The position numbers were made by a program, and so were the translations under genes. This document shows, in pieces, positions 25,985-34,489 of a DNA stretch of 64,000 nt (the first letter of the stretch is position 1; each line of letters begins with the position of its first letter). The DNA comes from Ruminococcus callidus (lineage in GTDB: Bacteria > Bacillota > Clostridia > Oscillospirales > Ruminococcaceae), in the NCBI RefSeq assembly GCF_020709055.1, contig NZ_JAJFCK010000004.1:1-64000 (forward strand). The letters run 5' to 3'. The notes below the pieces were generated by a model that had not been told where the DNA came from, ran no database searches, and worked only from the letters and a program-made list of their open reading frames with translations.

Positions 25985-26422
25985 TTATTTCACTGTGATC
26001 TGACGGACTTCCGGAACAGCCGGCTGTTTCTTCGGCATCTTCAGCGTCAGCACGCCGTTTTCATAAGATGCTTCCATCTGGTCAGCGTCGATGTTGCTGA
26101 TGTCCAGCTTCTGCTGATACGAACAGAATGTCCGTTCCCGCCGCAGGTAGGTGCTCTTCTCGTCGTTTTCCTTTTCCTCCGGTGTCTTTTCTTTGTGCTC
26201 TGCCGTGATCGTCAGTGTGTCGCCCTGTACATCCAGATGAATTTCATCCTTCTGGAAGCCTGCCATTTCTGCCTCGAGGACGTAGCTGTCGCCGGTATCA
26301 CGGATATCGGTCTTACAGTTTCCAACAGACGCCTTGCCGCCAAAGAATTCATTCTCCCAGTCCCGCATGGAGCGGAACAGATCATAACCAGTACGTTCAA
26401 ACGGTGTCAAATATGTCATCAT
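25985..26422 (-). CDS. Small heat-shock protein, Hsp20/alpha-crystallin family
   Basis: A 145-aa ATP-independent holdase. The alpha-crystallin domain (about 38-130) contains the core VLEAEMAGFQKDEIHLDV, the loop DTLTITAEH and the closing ENGVLTLKMPKK motif; the C-terminal extension has the PEVRQITVK tail (I-x-I/V-like anchor). The ATG at 26422 has AGGAGGAA 7 nt upstream. A CIRCE-type inverted repeat 185 bp upstream suggests control by the HrcA repressor, so induction by heat or unfolded protein is expected. Confidence 0.96.
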   Translation of the reverse strand: MMTYLTPFERTGYDLFRSMRDWENEFFGGKASVGNCKTDIRDTGDSYVLEAEMAGFQKDEIHLDVQGDTLTITAEHKEKTPEEKENDEKSTYLRRERTFCSYQQKLDISNIDADQMEASYENGVLTLKMPKKQPAVPEVRQITVK

Positions 26423-26606
26423 AAAGCATTCCTCCTATGAGCCAGCAGGCTCGGTTTTGGTGGAGCATCCGGCTTTTCGGACACCCCGTTGTGGGCTTTG
26501 CGGAACCGGAGCGGTTTCTCTTTTCCGCTCCCTTTCCGTTTACAAGTATTATGATACCCCTGCTTTCTGATAGCCTGATGAAAGAATTGTGAAAACTAAA
26601 TGAAAA

Positions 26607-26656
26607 TTAGCACTTGCTATATGCAAGTGCTAATTGCTGAGATATCAGAGTGCTAA
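26607..26656 (-). promoter_or_regulatory. CIRCE-like HrcA operator plus extra half-site upstream of hsp20
   Basis: TTAGCACTT-9 nt-AAGTGCTAA (26607-26633) matches the CIRCE pattern TTAGCACTC-N9-GAGTGCTAA with one symmetric change per arm. A further consensus half-site GAGTGCTAA is at 26648-26656. The site lies between the hisC stop and the hsp20 start. The same hairpin followed by TTTTCATTT could act as a terminator for hisC. A -10-like TATCATAAT lies near 26550, but no clear -35 is paired with it. Confidence 0.82.
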
Positions 26657-26664
26657 TTCAGAAC

Positions 26665-27723
26665 TCACTTTTTGAGATACTGCCGCAGGAACTGGTACAG
26701 TGCTTCCATCTGTTCCTCTGTGCCGATGGAGATGCGCAGGTAATTCCGAATCCGGGGGGAATCGAACCAGCGGACAAAGATGTGCGCCTCCCGCAGCGCC
26801 AGAAACAGTTCGTGTGCGTCGCAGTCCGGATGGGTCACGAACAGGAAGTTGCTCTTGGAATCCGGAAACTGAAAGCCCAGCTCGGCGAGCACCTGCTTGG
26901 CGTGTTCCCGTGTGGCGATGATCTTCGCCGTCTGCTGTTCCAGATAGGGGCGGTCTTTCACGGAGGCAACACCGGCTGACAGCGAGGTGCGGTTCAGCGT
27001 GTAGGAGTTGAAGGAGTACTTCACATCGTGCAGCGCACGAATCAGCGTGGGGTGACCGATGGCGAACCCGATGCGCATGCCTGCCATTGCACGGGACTTG
27101 GAGAATGTCTGTACCACCATGAGATTTTCATAGCGATCCAGCAGCGGCAGAACCGATTCGCCGCCAAAGTCCACATACGCCTCATCCACAACCACCAGCG
27201 ATTCCGGATTGTGCTGCAAAATGCGCTCGATCTCTGACGTGGGCATGGCGATGCCGGTGGGGGCATTGGGGTTGGGGAATACAATACCGCCATTCTCCCG
27301 GAAATAGTCCTCCGGCACAATCTCCAGCTTGTCGTTCAGCGGCTGCACCTCGTAGGGAATTCGGAACAGATCGCACCACACGGGATAGAATGCATAGGTG
27401 ATGTCCGGAAACAAAATGGGCAGATCAGACTGGAAAAAGGTCTGAAAGATCATGGCAAGAACATCGTCCGAGCCAACGCCGGTGAACACCTGCGATTCCT
27501 GCACATGATAGAAGTCGGCAATGGCTGCGTTCAGCTCGTGGGAAGTGGGATCCGGATAGAGCCGCAGCTGGTCAGCATGGCTCATCTTCAGGATCTCCTG
27601 TACCTCCGGTGCCGGCGGATAGGGGTTTTCATTGGTGTTCAGCTTGATCATATCCGGAAAATTCGGCTGATCTCCCGGCACATACGGAACAACTTTTCGA
27701 ATGGCTTCTAAGTAGCGTTTCAT
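26665..27723 (-). CDS. hisC: Histidinol-phosphate aminotransferase
   Basis: A 352-aa PLP enzyme (fold type I) of histidine synthesis, converting imidazole acetol phosphate to histidinol phosphate. Landmarks: LNTNENPYPPAPEV, the PNPNAPTG loop, VVDEAYVDFGG, and the PLP lysine in FSKSRAMAGMRIG (about 209). The C-terminal small domain ends IRNYLRISIGTEEQM. The ATG at 27723 has only a weak AGGA about 13 nt upstream and lies 21 nt after the zinc-ribbon gene, so translation may depend on its neighbour. No other his gene is present; such stand-alone copies can also serve aromatic amino acids. Confidence 0.93.
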   Translation of the reverse strand: MKRYLEAIRKVVPYVPGDQPNFPDMIKLNTNENPYPPAPEVQEILKMSHADQLRLYPDPTSHELNAAIADFYHVQESQVFTGVGSDDVLAMIFQTFFQSDLPILFPDITYAFYPVWCDLFRIPYEVQPLNDKLEIVPEDYFRENGGIVFPNPNAPTGIAMPTSEIERILQHNPESLVVVDEAYVDFGGESVLPLLDRYENLMVVQTFSKSRAMAGMRIGFAIGHPTLIRALHDVKYSFNSYTLNRTSLSAGVASVKDRPYLEQQTAKIIATREHAKQVLAELGFQFPDSKSNFLFVTHPDCDAHELFLALREAHIFVRWFDSPRIRNYLRISIGTEEQMEALYQFLRQYLKK

Positions 27724-27744
27724 TTGACATCACATTCCTGACTT

Positions 27745-28863
27745 CTAAAATTTATAACCGCAGCCGCCGCAGAATTTTCCGCCCGGTACAATTTCTGCAC
27801 CGCATTTCGGGCAGTGCGTCGGCGTTGGCTTTTGATTCGAATCTTCCGGCAGCTCGGTATAGTGGAACTCCGGCTTCTCAGCAGCCGGCTTCTCAGCCGG
27901 TTCACTGGGCTGCGCTTTTTTCCGGGTTTTCTCCCCCTTGGCACGAACCACAGCGTTGGTGGCAATGCCGATGGAGGCGAAGATCGCACCGTACAGCGTC
28001 CCCGCAAGCCCCGCCCAGACTGCCGACAGCAGCAGCACCGGCATGGACTTCTGAGCAAAGGAGAGCGGCGAAATCGCATCCATTGCCGTGGTCAGCAGCA
28101 GGAAAACGCCGCATCCCAACAGGAGCAGCAGGCTTGGAATTGCCACGGCAAAGCCAAAGCCCTTGAACATCTTTCCCTTTCGCCACTTTTTCCCGATGGC
28201 AAAAATGAGCCACACCACAAAGTCCGCATTCAACAGAACGCAGACGGTAATCATGCCGGCCCTGGTCATGAAAAAGCGCAGCATCACCTTGTTGAATCCG
28301 TGCCCCATGATCTGCTCCATGGTGCCGTTCCATGCGGAGAGGTCGCTCTGCATATTCTTCACCAGCGCAATGCGGTCTGCCTCGGAAAAGATGATACCGG
28401 TTTCATGTTCCATGTAGCTCGCCATCTTCTCCTGCATCAGATCGGCAAAGTCGTCTGCCTCCACCTTGGGCATCGTCTCGGTTTTGCGGGTCAGATAGTC
28501 ACAGTATTCTGTGGCATACTGTGCCAGAAGGTCGTTCATCTCCGGCTGCGCCACGGCAAGCCCGGCGTATTCCGGCGTCAGATTGACAGAGTTGTACAAG
28601 TACTTTTCATAGACCCACTGTCCCAGCGGCTGGGAGGTGCCGTTTTCCTCCACGGTGATCTCGGAGAGCTGCACCTTGGAGACCGCCTCGGAGAGCTGCC
28701 CTTTGGACAGCATGTGGTGCCCGATGGCACTGCCCAGCAAGAGCAGCGTCAGCAGCACAGTCAGAATAAAAAACAGGATCGAGCCGAACACAGCTCCTGC
28801 CCTGGATGGTTTCTTTTTGGTCTGAATGGGTTTTTCGGATGATTGCGTCTTTGTTTCTGCCAT
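27745..28863 (-). CDS. Membrane protein with C-terminal zinc ribbon
   Basis: A 372-aa protein of unknown function. After a basic N-terminus comes a helix (about 25-45), then an extracytoplasmic region of about 140 residues with helical, acidic sequence (ADDFADLMQEKMASYMEHETG), then a cluster of three more helices (about 195-310), a lysine-rich cytosolic stretch, and a terminal zinc ribbon CPKCGAEIVPGGKFCGGCGYKF-like (two CxxC pairs). The ATG at 28863 has GGAGGT upstream. It heads a two-gene unit with hisC under a consensus promoter; no functional link is evident. Confidence 0.8.
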   Translation of the reverse strand: MAETKTQSSEKPIQTKKKPSRAGAVFGSILFFILTVLLTLLLLGSAIGHHMLSKGQLSEAVSKVQLSEITVEENGTSQPLGQWVYEKYLYNSVNLTPEYAGLAVAQPEMNDLLAQYATEYCDYLTRKTETMPKVEADDFADLMQEKMASYMEHETGIIFSEADRIALVKNMQSDLSAWNGTMEQIMGHGFNKVMLRFFMTRAGMITVCVLLNADFVVWLIFAIGKKWRKGKMFKGFGFAVAIPSLLLLLGCGVFLLLTTAMDAISPLSFAQKSMPVLLLSAVWAGLAGTLYGAIFASIGIATNAVVRAKGEKTRKKAQPSEPAEKPAAEKPEFHYTELPEDSNQKPTPTHCPKCGAEIVPGGKFCGGCGYKF

Positions 28864-28921
28864 AGAAATACCTCCGTTCTGTGTTGTTTTCCCTGGTCGG
28901 GATTGCTTCTGGATTGCCTTT

Positions 28922-28950
28922 ATTATAGCATCTTGCTGAAACTCTGTCAA
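28922..28950 (-). promoter_or_regulatory. Consensus promoter of the zinc-ribbon gene and hisC
   Basis: Minus strand TTGACA (28950-28945), 17 nt, TATAAT (28927-28922). Confidence 0.88.
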
Positions 28951-28983
28951 GGCGTGCACCGCCCCCATATTGCACAGCACACG

Positions 28984-29016
28984 GAAAAGAGGGCACCTCT
29001 TTCCAGGTGCCCTCTT
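28984..29016 (-). terminator. Terminator of the ABC-2 operon
   Basis: Minus strand AAGAGGGCACCT (29016-29005) pairs with AGGTGCCCTCTT (28998-28987), then TTCC. Confidence 0.85.
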
Positions 29017-29063
29017 CCTATATTTTGGAGAAAAATCAATTGTCGAAATAAATCGGAGCGACG

Positions 29064-31217
29064 TTATCCCGCCATATCGTCTGTTGCGTCGTCCTCATAT
29101 ACCTGATAGGTGTTGTAATCGAAGCACGACTTCACCTGCGCATCCTCGAAAAACGCCGGATCCAGCGGCAGTTCTACGACATAAGAGCTGTCACCATCCC
29201 CGTCATAGTTGCCGACATAGACCCACATTTGCACGTAGGCATCGCCGATTTTTCTGGGACGGTCCTGCATATATTTCAGCACCAGTGCGCACGCCTCCTT
29301 GTCCTGAAATCGGACATCATTTCCATAGGCGTTGGCATGGGCACTCCCATCTGCGCTATAGGCATCGATGCCGTAGCTTCCCACAGTATCACTCTCAAAA
29401 AGCTCCCTGACCTTCGAGATGTCGTCCCCGCTTGCATCGTAGTAGAGATTGTAGAACATCTGGATGGTTTCCGGCATCAGCTCCTGATAAACGGGACAGC
29501 TGATGACGCACTGTTTTCCGTTTACCATGGTGGCGTACTCAAATTCCAGTCCGCTGTAGGTGCACATTTCGCTGGCATTGCAAAGCTGGTCGAAGCTGCA
29601 CTTTTTCCGTTCTTTCTGATACTGCTCGAACAGTTTCTGTGTCTGCGCCTTGTCGATCGTCACGTTTGAAGTGTCAGAATCGTAGCTATAGAATGACAGA
29701 CTGTCCTCCAGCACCTCCGGAAGCTCCGTCCACGCACGCACAAAGTCCGCATTGGTTTTCAGCGCCTCTGTCATGACATCACGCTTGGTTCTGGGAATCC
29801 AGATCATCCGGCGGAACGTGCCGTCCTCGGTTCGAATCGTCACATAAAAAGAGGTATACGTAGTATTCAAGTTCTCATAGTTATAGTATTTGTCGTAATA
29901 TGCACCCATTCCCTCTTCCCAGGTCTGGATGTTCTCGTTCAGGTAGTAGGACACCAGCGCCAGCGCCGAGGGGTCCTGAATCTCAATGTTTTTGCTGATC
30001 TGATCTACATAGTAATCGTAGTCCATTTCGGCGCCTTGTCCGTCGTTGATCTCATTTCCCTCATAATTCTGAATGGAGATGCTCTCGATCTCCTGCACAG
30101 AGGGACGATTGTTCACGATCTTGTTGCTTACCATGTGCATCCCCAGCAGGATCCCCACATTCAGGACAGCAACCACGCCCAGCAGCGGCAGAGCGCTCAG
30201 CAGATTCCTCCACTTCTTCGTGGTGAGCAACTCATAGAGGCAGTAGATGAGTACCGCACCCAGATAGAGCACCACAAACATAAATATCGTTTCCCCGTCC
30301 ATTCCGTCCCGCAAAACGCCGAACAGCGCACCCGTGACGAAAATGCAGTAGGTCATGGTCACCACAATGCGGTAGATGTGCTGGATGATGCGGTTCGGTG
30401 CGGGCTGTCCGGCTGCCTCGCTTCGGCGGATGCAGAACATCCAGCCGCCCACGGCAAAATAGAGCACACTCAGCAGCGCCGTATACACATATGCCTGCCA
30501 GCTGGGCGAGAACACATCCGATCCGGCGTAGCCGGCCAATGCCGCAATGAACGAGAATAGAATGTTGCTGGTATCCGAGAAAAATCCGCCGCTGTTCATC
30601 GGCACATAGAACGGCAGGTCATTGGTCAGGAAACTCCGCAGAAACAGCAGGCAGGCACGAGGCAGAAATAACAGGATCAGCGCCAGCAGAATGTTGGTAA
30701 AGACCGTGCCGCTGATGCTCATGGCGAGAAGCGTGCCGCACATCAGCAGCAGGCTCAGCATGAAAATCACGCCAAAATACGAGAAAAATGTGCTGTACAG
30801 TACTGTGATGTACTTGTGCACGGCAGCACATGCGATGAGTGAGGAAACTGTTCCCACAACAAGCAGCAGCAGCACCCACGCCAGAATCGACGCCGCATAG
30901 CTCAGATACAGCGTGATGCGCTTATGGGGCAGAGCGTGGTATAGATCCGATGCCGCACGGCTATTCAAGAAGTGGAACAGCACCAGCGTCATCAGCGGAG
31001 CAGCCGGTGCCGCCAAAAAGAGCACCGGATTGACGGCATAGACTTTCAGCACCTGTCGGATAAAATAGGGGTCGCCGGCAGCGTTGATCGCATATCCCGC
31101 CGGTGTCAGCACAGCGCCCAGCACGACCAGCACCAGCGCAAAGATTCCGATCATCTGGCACTGGCGAAATCCCTCCCACATCAGGGAAAAGGAAAAAAGC
31201 GAATGTTTCTGTTTCAT
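29064..31217 (-). CDS. ABC-2 type permease with large C-terminal extracytoplasmic domain
   Basis: A 717-aa membrane protein downstream of an ABC ATPase. Residues 1 to about 370 contain ten or so hydrophobic helices arranged like ABC-2/YtrC-type permeases, including LFHFLNSRAASDLYHALPHKR, a motif typical of this permease group after the second helix. The C-terminal 340 residues are soluble, acidic and tyrosine-rich (DYDYYVDQISKN, YYDKYYNYENLN) and should face outside. The ATG at 31217 has GAGGAGG upstream and shares four bases with the stop of the 53-aa ORF. Substrate unknown; the GntR partner suggests response to wall-active compounds. Confidence 0.85.
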   Translation of the reverse strand: MKQKHSLFSFSLMWEGFRQCQMIGIFALVLVVLGAVLTPAGYAINAAGDPYFIRQVLKVYAVNPVLFLAAPAAPLMTLVLFHFLNSRAASDLYHALPHKRITLYLSYAASILAWVLLLLVVGTVSSLIACAAVHKYITVLYSTFFSYFGVIFMLSLLLMCGTLLAMSISGTVFTNILLALILLFLPRACLLFLRSFLTNDLPFYVPMNSGGFFSDTSNILFSFIAALAGYAGSDVFSPSWQAYVYTALLSVLYFAVGGWMFCIRRSEAAGQPAPNRIIQHIYRIVVTMTYCIFVTGALFGVLRDGMDGETIFMFVVLYLGAVLIYCLYELLTTKKWRNLLSALPLLGVVAVLNVGILLGMHMVSNKIVNNRPSVQEIESISIQNYEGNEINDGQGAEMDYDYYVDQISKNIEIQDPSALALVSYYLNENIQTWEEGMGAYYDKYYNYENLNTTYTSFYVTIRTEDGTFRRMIWIPRTKRDVMTEALKTNADFVRAWTELPEVLEDSLSFYSYDSDTSNVTIDKAQTQKLFEQYQKERKKCSFDQLCNASEMCTYSGLEFEYATMVNGKQCVISCPVYQELMPETIQMFYNLYYDASGDDISKVRELFESDTVGSYGIDAYSADGSAHANAYGNDVRFQDKEACALVLKYMQDRPRKIGDAYVQMWVYVGNYDGDGDSSYVVELPLDPAFFEDAQVKSCFDYNTYQVYEDDATDDMAG

Positions 31218-31375
31218 CTTCCAAGTCCTCCTCTCGCATGACAGTAGGCGGCAATACAAATTGCGCCCAGAATCAGAACGACCAGAAGCATGGCAATATT
31301 CCCCGCCATCTGCCGGCGTTCCTCCCGCTTTCGTTCCGGATTCAGATAAACATCCCGTTTTTCAAGCTCCTGCAT
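31214..31375 (-). CDS. 53-aa single-pass membrane protein inside the ABC operon
   Basis: This frame starts with ATG at 31375, preceded by GGAGGAGAAG at the right distance, and ends with a TGA that overlaps the permease ATG (ATGA). It also overlaps the 3' end of the ATPase gene by 14 nt. The product begins MQELEKRDVYLNPERKREE (highly charged), then one hydrophobic helix (NIAMLLVVLILGAICIAAY), and ends in CHARGGLGR. Overlaps on both sides and a strong ribosome site argue that it is real. It may be a small subunit or assembly factor of the transporter. I do not recognise the family. Confidence 0.75.
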   Translation of the reverse strand: MQELEKRDVYLNPERKREERRQMAGNIAMLLVVLILGAICIAAYCHARGGLGR

Positions 31376-32288
31376 GGTTCTTCTCCTCCTGCAATTCGTC
31401 GATATGGAAGGTATATCCCAATGTCTCCATCTCGTACGTAAAGACTTCCTCCAGTGTCAGCGGCAGCACATCCAGCAGAATCGGCTGCATCTCCTGCAGC
31501 TTCTGAACAATCTTCTCCCGATCGCCGCTGACAATCATATTGCACACGCTGCCGCTCTTCTCAAAGTGGGAGATCCGGATGCCCTCGAACTTCGAGCGGT
31601 CGTATTCCTCATGGAATGCGATCTGAATCTTAAACTGCGAGGTCTTCAGGTGCTCGATGTCGCTCTCCAGCACCAGTCCGCCCTTGTGCAGCAGTGCCAG
31701 CTGGTCGCACACGTCCTCCAGCTCCCGCAGCGAGTGGGAGGTGATGATCGCCGAAGCGCCACGGTCCAGCACTTCCTCGCAAATCAGACTCTTGACATAG
31801 TTCCGCATCACCGGATCCAGTCCGTCAAACGTCTCGTCAAAGAACAGGTAGTCCGGATGTGTGGCGAGGGCGAGAATCGTGGCTGCCTGCCGGCGCATAC
31901 CCTTGGAGAACTGCCCCAGGGACTTGTTCTTCGGTAGCTGTAATTTGTCGCAGAGCTTCCAGAAATGATCTGCATCAAAGTCCGGATAGAGCGCACGGTA
32001 CATGCGGGCCATCCGCTTCAGGCTGGCACCGCTCAAGAAGTACAGCTCATCCGGCACGTAGGCAATGCGCCGTTTTACCGCAGGATTGTCCCAGACCGGC
32101 TGACCGTCGATCAGCACCTCGCCCCCGTCCGGCTGGTAAACACCGGTCAGCGTCCGCAAAAACGTGGACTTTCCGGCACCGTTAGAGCCAACCATGCCGT
32201 AGATGCACCCTGTGCCAATGGTACAGGTGACATTTTGCAGCGCCGTAAAATCCTGAAACCGCTTGGTCAGATTCTGAATCTTAATCAT
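31362..32288 (-). CDS. ABC transporter ATPase (YtrB/YxlF-like)
   Basis: A 308-aa ATP-binding subunit. Walker A is GSNGAGKST (about 36-44), the signature region LGQFSKGMRRQ deviates from the usual LSGGQ, and Walker B is YLFFDETFDGLD with the catalytic glutamate kept; the switch histidine is in ITSHS. The C-terminal 90 residues form a regulatory extension. The ATG at 32288 has GGGAGGTG upstream and overlaps the end of the GntR gene by 8 nt. With the 53-aa protein and the permease it should form an exporter or a sensing complex in the membrane. Confidence 0.94.
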   Translation of the reverse strand: MIKIQNLTKRFQDFTALQNVTCTIGTGCIYGMVGSNGAGKSTFLRTLTGVYQPDGGEVLIDGQPVWDNPAVKRRIAYVPDELYFLSGASLKRMARMYRALYPDFDADHFWKLCDKLQLPKNKSLGQFSKGMRRQAATILALATHPDYLFFDETFDGLDPVMRNYVKSLICEEVLDRGASAIITSHSLRELEDVCDQLALLHKGGLVLESDIEHLKTSQFKIQIAFHEEYDRSKFEGIRISHFEKSGSVCNMIVSGDREKIVQKLQEMQPILLDVLPLTLEEVFTYEMETLGYTFHIDELQEEKNHAGA

Positions 32289-32694
32289 GTGACACACCTC
32301 CCTCGCCGCCGGACGCAATCTCCTGCGCCGCATCGAAAAACGCCTGTTCCACGCAGGCACTGATCTCCTCCTTGGTCACACCGGCAATCGCCAGTTCCGT
32401 CAGAAGCTCGGTCAAATCCTTCATTCTGGCACGTCCTTTCTGGAGCAAATGTTCTTTTGCCTCTGCACAAACAAAGTACCCTTTTCCCGGCACCGACTGG
32501 ATCAGCCCCCGGCTGTCCAGATCGGTATACGCTTTCAGGATCGTACGGGGATTGATGGAATGCATCATGGAAACGCCGCGCACCGAGGGAATCTGGCTTC
32601 CTGCCGGCAGAACATCCGTCAGGATAAACCGTTCCACCTGTGCGATGATCTGTTCGTATACCGGTTCCCGTGACATCGGATCGATTTGAAACAT
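32281..32694 (-). CDS. GntR-family regulator, YtrA-like
   Basis: A 137-aa repressor-like protein: a GntR winged helix-turn-helix (residues about 5-75: PVYEQIIAQVERFI, QIPSVRGVSMMHSINPRTILKAYTDL, GKGYFV) plus a short helical tail, the YtrA subfamily layout that usually controls its own ABC operon. The start is the second ATG (32694), because GGAGGT lies 6 nt before it but directly abuts the first ATG (32700). The inverted repeat GTATGT/ACATAC next to the -10 box is a likely operator. Confidence 0.92.
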   Translation of the reverse strand: MFQIDPMSREPVYEQIIAQVERFILTDVLPAGSQIPSVRGVSMMHSINPRTILKAYTDLDSRGLIQSVPGKGYFVCAEAKEHLLQKGRARMKDLTELLTELAIAGVTKEEISACVEQAFFDAAQEIASGGEGGVSHD

Positions 32695-32751
32695 CTGCAT
32701 ACCTCCATTTCTCTTTCATTTCGCCTCTGCAACAGTCTGTTATAACTGTTG

Positions 32752-32803
32752 TATGTATCATGCAACACATACAGTATAGCATACTTTCGGCAGCCTTGTC
32801 AAG
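32752..32803 (-). promoter_or_regulatory. Promoter and probable GntR operator of the ABC-2 operon
   Basis: Minus strand TTGACA (32803-32798), 18 nt, TATACT (32779-32774). Directly after the -10 box lies an inverted repeat GTATGT-10 nt-ACATAC (32773-32752), positioned to block transcription start when bound. Confidence 0.78.
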
Positions 32804-32828
32804 GGGGACTGCAAAATTTTTTCCAAAT

Positions 32829-32857
32829 TTGACGAAGTCCGGCGGATGTGCTATAAT
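32829..32857 (+). promoter_or_regulatory. Promoter of the YdcF-like gene
   Basis: TTGACG (32829-32834), 17 nt, TATAAT (32852-32857). Confidence 0.82.
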
Positions 32858-32895
32858 AATTCATATGAAATGTCACAGTTCGAAAGGAGAACACC

Positions 32896-33660
32896 ATGCG
32901 CATTCGCTACCTCTTCCTGCTTCCGGAGCTCGTCCTGCTCTTTTTCTTTGTCGCACCCATCTTCAAACGCATCATCAACGCCGGAAATTTCTGCGGCGCA
33001 TTTGCCTGCGTGGTGCTCCTCGTTGCCACGTGGTTCTGTCATCCTCTGTGGCAGGCGATTCGCCGGCTCTGGACGCACCTCGCCGGAAAAATCGGCATCT
33101 GTGCGGTTTCACTGGTGCTCCTTGCCGGCGTGCTCTTCTGCGGTGCCATGTCAGTGCAGATGGTTCGTGCCATCTCCAGCGTCCCGCAGACTGCACAGAC
33201 TGCTGTGGTACTGGGATGCCATGTGTACGGCACAGAGCCAAGCCCTATGCTGAAGCGCCGGCTGGAAGCAGCACGGGACTACCTCAACCAGTATCCGGAG
33301 ACGGTCTGCATCGTCACCGGCGGAAAGGGCTTCGGCGAAGACATCACCGAGGCAGAGGCAATGAAAACGTGGCTGGTGGAACACGGCATCGCCGCCTCCC
33401 GCATTCTCACGGAGGACAAGTCCACGGATACGCAGGAGAATCTCCAGAATACCGCAGCGATTCTCGCTGAGAACAACATGGATACACACATCACCGTCAT
33501 CTCCGACGGCTTCCACCTCTACCGTGCCACCATTCTGGCAAAGCGTGCCGGACTCACTGCCGACACATGGAGCGCCTACACCAAACCGCTATACGTCCCC
33601 ACCTACTGGGTGCGGGAGTGGATGGCACTGTTCCAGCTGCTGGTGCTGGGGCACGGTTAA
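32896..33660 (+). CDS. YdcF/SanA-like membrane protein (DUF218)
   Basis: A 254-aa protein with three hydrophobic helices (about 1-95) followed by the DUF218 domain: AVVLGCHVYGTEPSPMLKRRLEAA, IVTGGKGFGEDITEAEAM, EDKSTDTQENL and VISDGFHLYRA. These conserved motifs match YdcF and SanA proteins, linked to envelope integrity and possibly to lipid carrier metabolism; the reaction is not established. The ATG at 32896 has AAAGGAGAA upstream. The metallo-hydrolase gene follows after 28 nt in the same operon. Confidence 0.92.
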   Translation: MRIRYLFLLPELVLLFFFVAPIFKRIINAGNFCGAFACVVLLVATWFCHPLWQAIRRLWTHLAGKIGICAVSLVLLAGVLFCGAMSVQMVRAISSVPQTAQTAVVLGCHVYGTEPSPMLKRRLEAARDYLNQYPETVCIVTGGKGFGEDITEAEAMKTWLVEHGIAASRILTEDKSTDTQENLQNTAAILAENNMDTHITVISDGFHLYRATILAKRAGLTADTWSAYTKPLYVPTYWVREWMALFQLLVLGHG

Positions 33661-33688
33661 TTTGCCCATGGAAAGGAACTGACAGGAT

Positions 33689-34417
33689 ATGCTGGAACAA
33701 CTGACGCCACGTGTCTTTTATCTGCCCTTCTCGAAAACAGAGGGCAGTCCCTCGCTGGGCTACATCCGTGGCGACCGGTTTTCTCTCATGGTGGATGCCG
33801 GCACCTGTCCCGCCCACGTGAGAGAATACCAGAACGCTGTGACAGCAGCAGGATTCCGTCCGCCGGATTTCGTGGCGCTGACGCACTCCCACTGGGACCA
33901 CTGCTTCGGACTGGGCGCACTCGCCATTCCCTCCATCGCCTGCATTCAAACTCGGCAGTCTCTGGAACTGGTATCCACCCTTTCGTGGACACCGGATGGC
34001 ATTCAGGAGAGCATCCGCCGCAGGATCCTCCCCCGCTCCTGTGCGCCGGTGATTCAGAAGCACTTCCCCGATCCGGCATCCATCCGCATCGTTCTGCCCA
34101 CAGTGGTATTTTCCGGTGCTATGACCCTCGATCTCGGCAACTGCACCTGCCGCATCCAGCACGTCACCAGTCCCCACGCACGGGACACCACCATTGTGTT
34201 TGTGCCGGAGGAACACATGGTGTTTCTGGGCGATGCGGTCTATCAGGAGCTGCGGAACGAGGTATGGACGGAGCATCCGGACAAGCTGCGGGCGCTGGTG
34301 CAGGAGCTGGAACCGCTGGACTTTTCCGTGTGTCTGCCGGGACACCAGCCGCCCATGAACAAACAGGATCTGCTGGACTGGTTTGCAAGACGCATCCAAA
34401 AAGCAGATCGGAAATAG
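33689..34417 (+). CDS. Metallo-beta-lactamase fold hydrolase
   Basis: A 242-aa cytosolic hydrolase of the metallo-beta-lactamase superfamily. The metal motif is THSHWDH (about 69-75), a further histidine is in VTSPHARDT, the bridging aspartate in VFLGDAVY, and a last histidine in LPGHQPP. The family includes glyoxalase II-like and lactonase-like enzymes; the substrate is not evident. The ATG at 33689 has AAGGAACTGACAGGAT upstream. It is second in the operon with the YdcF-like gene and ends in a strong terminator. Confidence 0.92.
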   Translation: MLEQLTPRVFYLPFSKTEGSPSLGYIRGDRFSLMVDAGTCPAHVREYQNAVTAAGFRPPDFVALTHSHWDHCFGLGALAIPSIACIQTRQSLELVSTLSWTPDGIQESIRRRILPRSCAPVIQKHFPDPASIRIVLPTVVFSGAMTLDLGNCTCRIQHVTSPHARDTTIVFVPEEHMVFLGDAVYQELRNEVWTEHPDKLRALVQELEPLDFSVCLPGHQPPMNKQDLLDWFARRIQKADRK

Positions 34418-34418
34418 A

Positions 34419-34471
34419 AACAGCGGACGCTGCCACTTCTCGAACGAAGTCGGCAGCGTCCGCTGTTTTTC
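34419..34471 (+). terminator. Intrinsic terminator of the YdcF/hydrolase operon
   Basis: AACAGCGGACGCTGCC (34419-34434) pairs perfectly with GGCAGCGTCCGCTGTT (34452-34467), followed by TTTC. Confidence 0.93.
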
Positions 34472-34489
34472 TTGGTATATTTCACGCAA

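Noticed and set aside
26530..26560. A defined hsp20 promoter
   Set aside because: TATCATAAT resembles a -10 box but no -35 with normal spacing could be paired with it.
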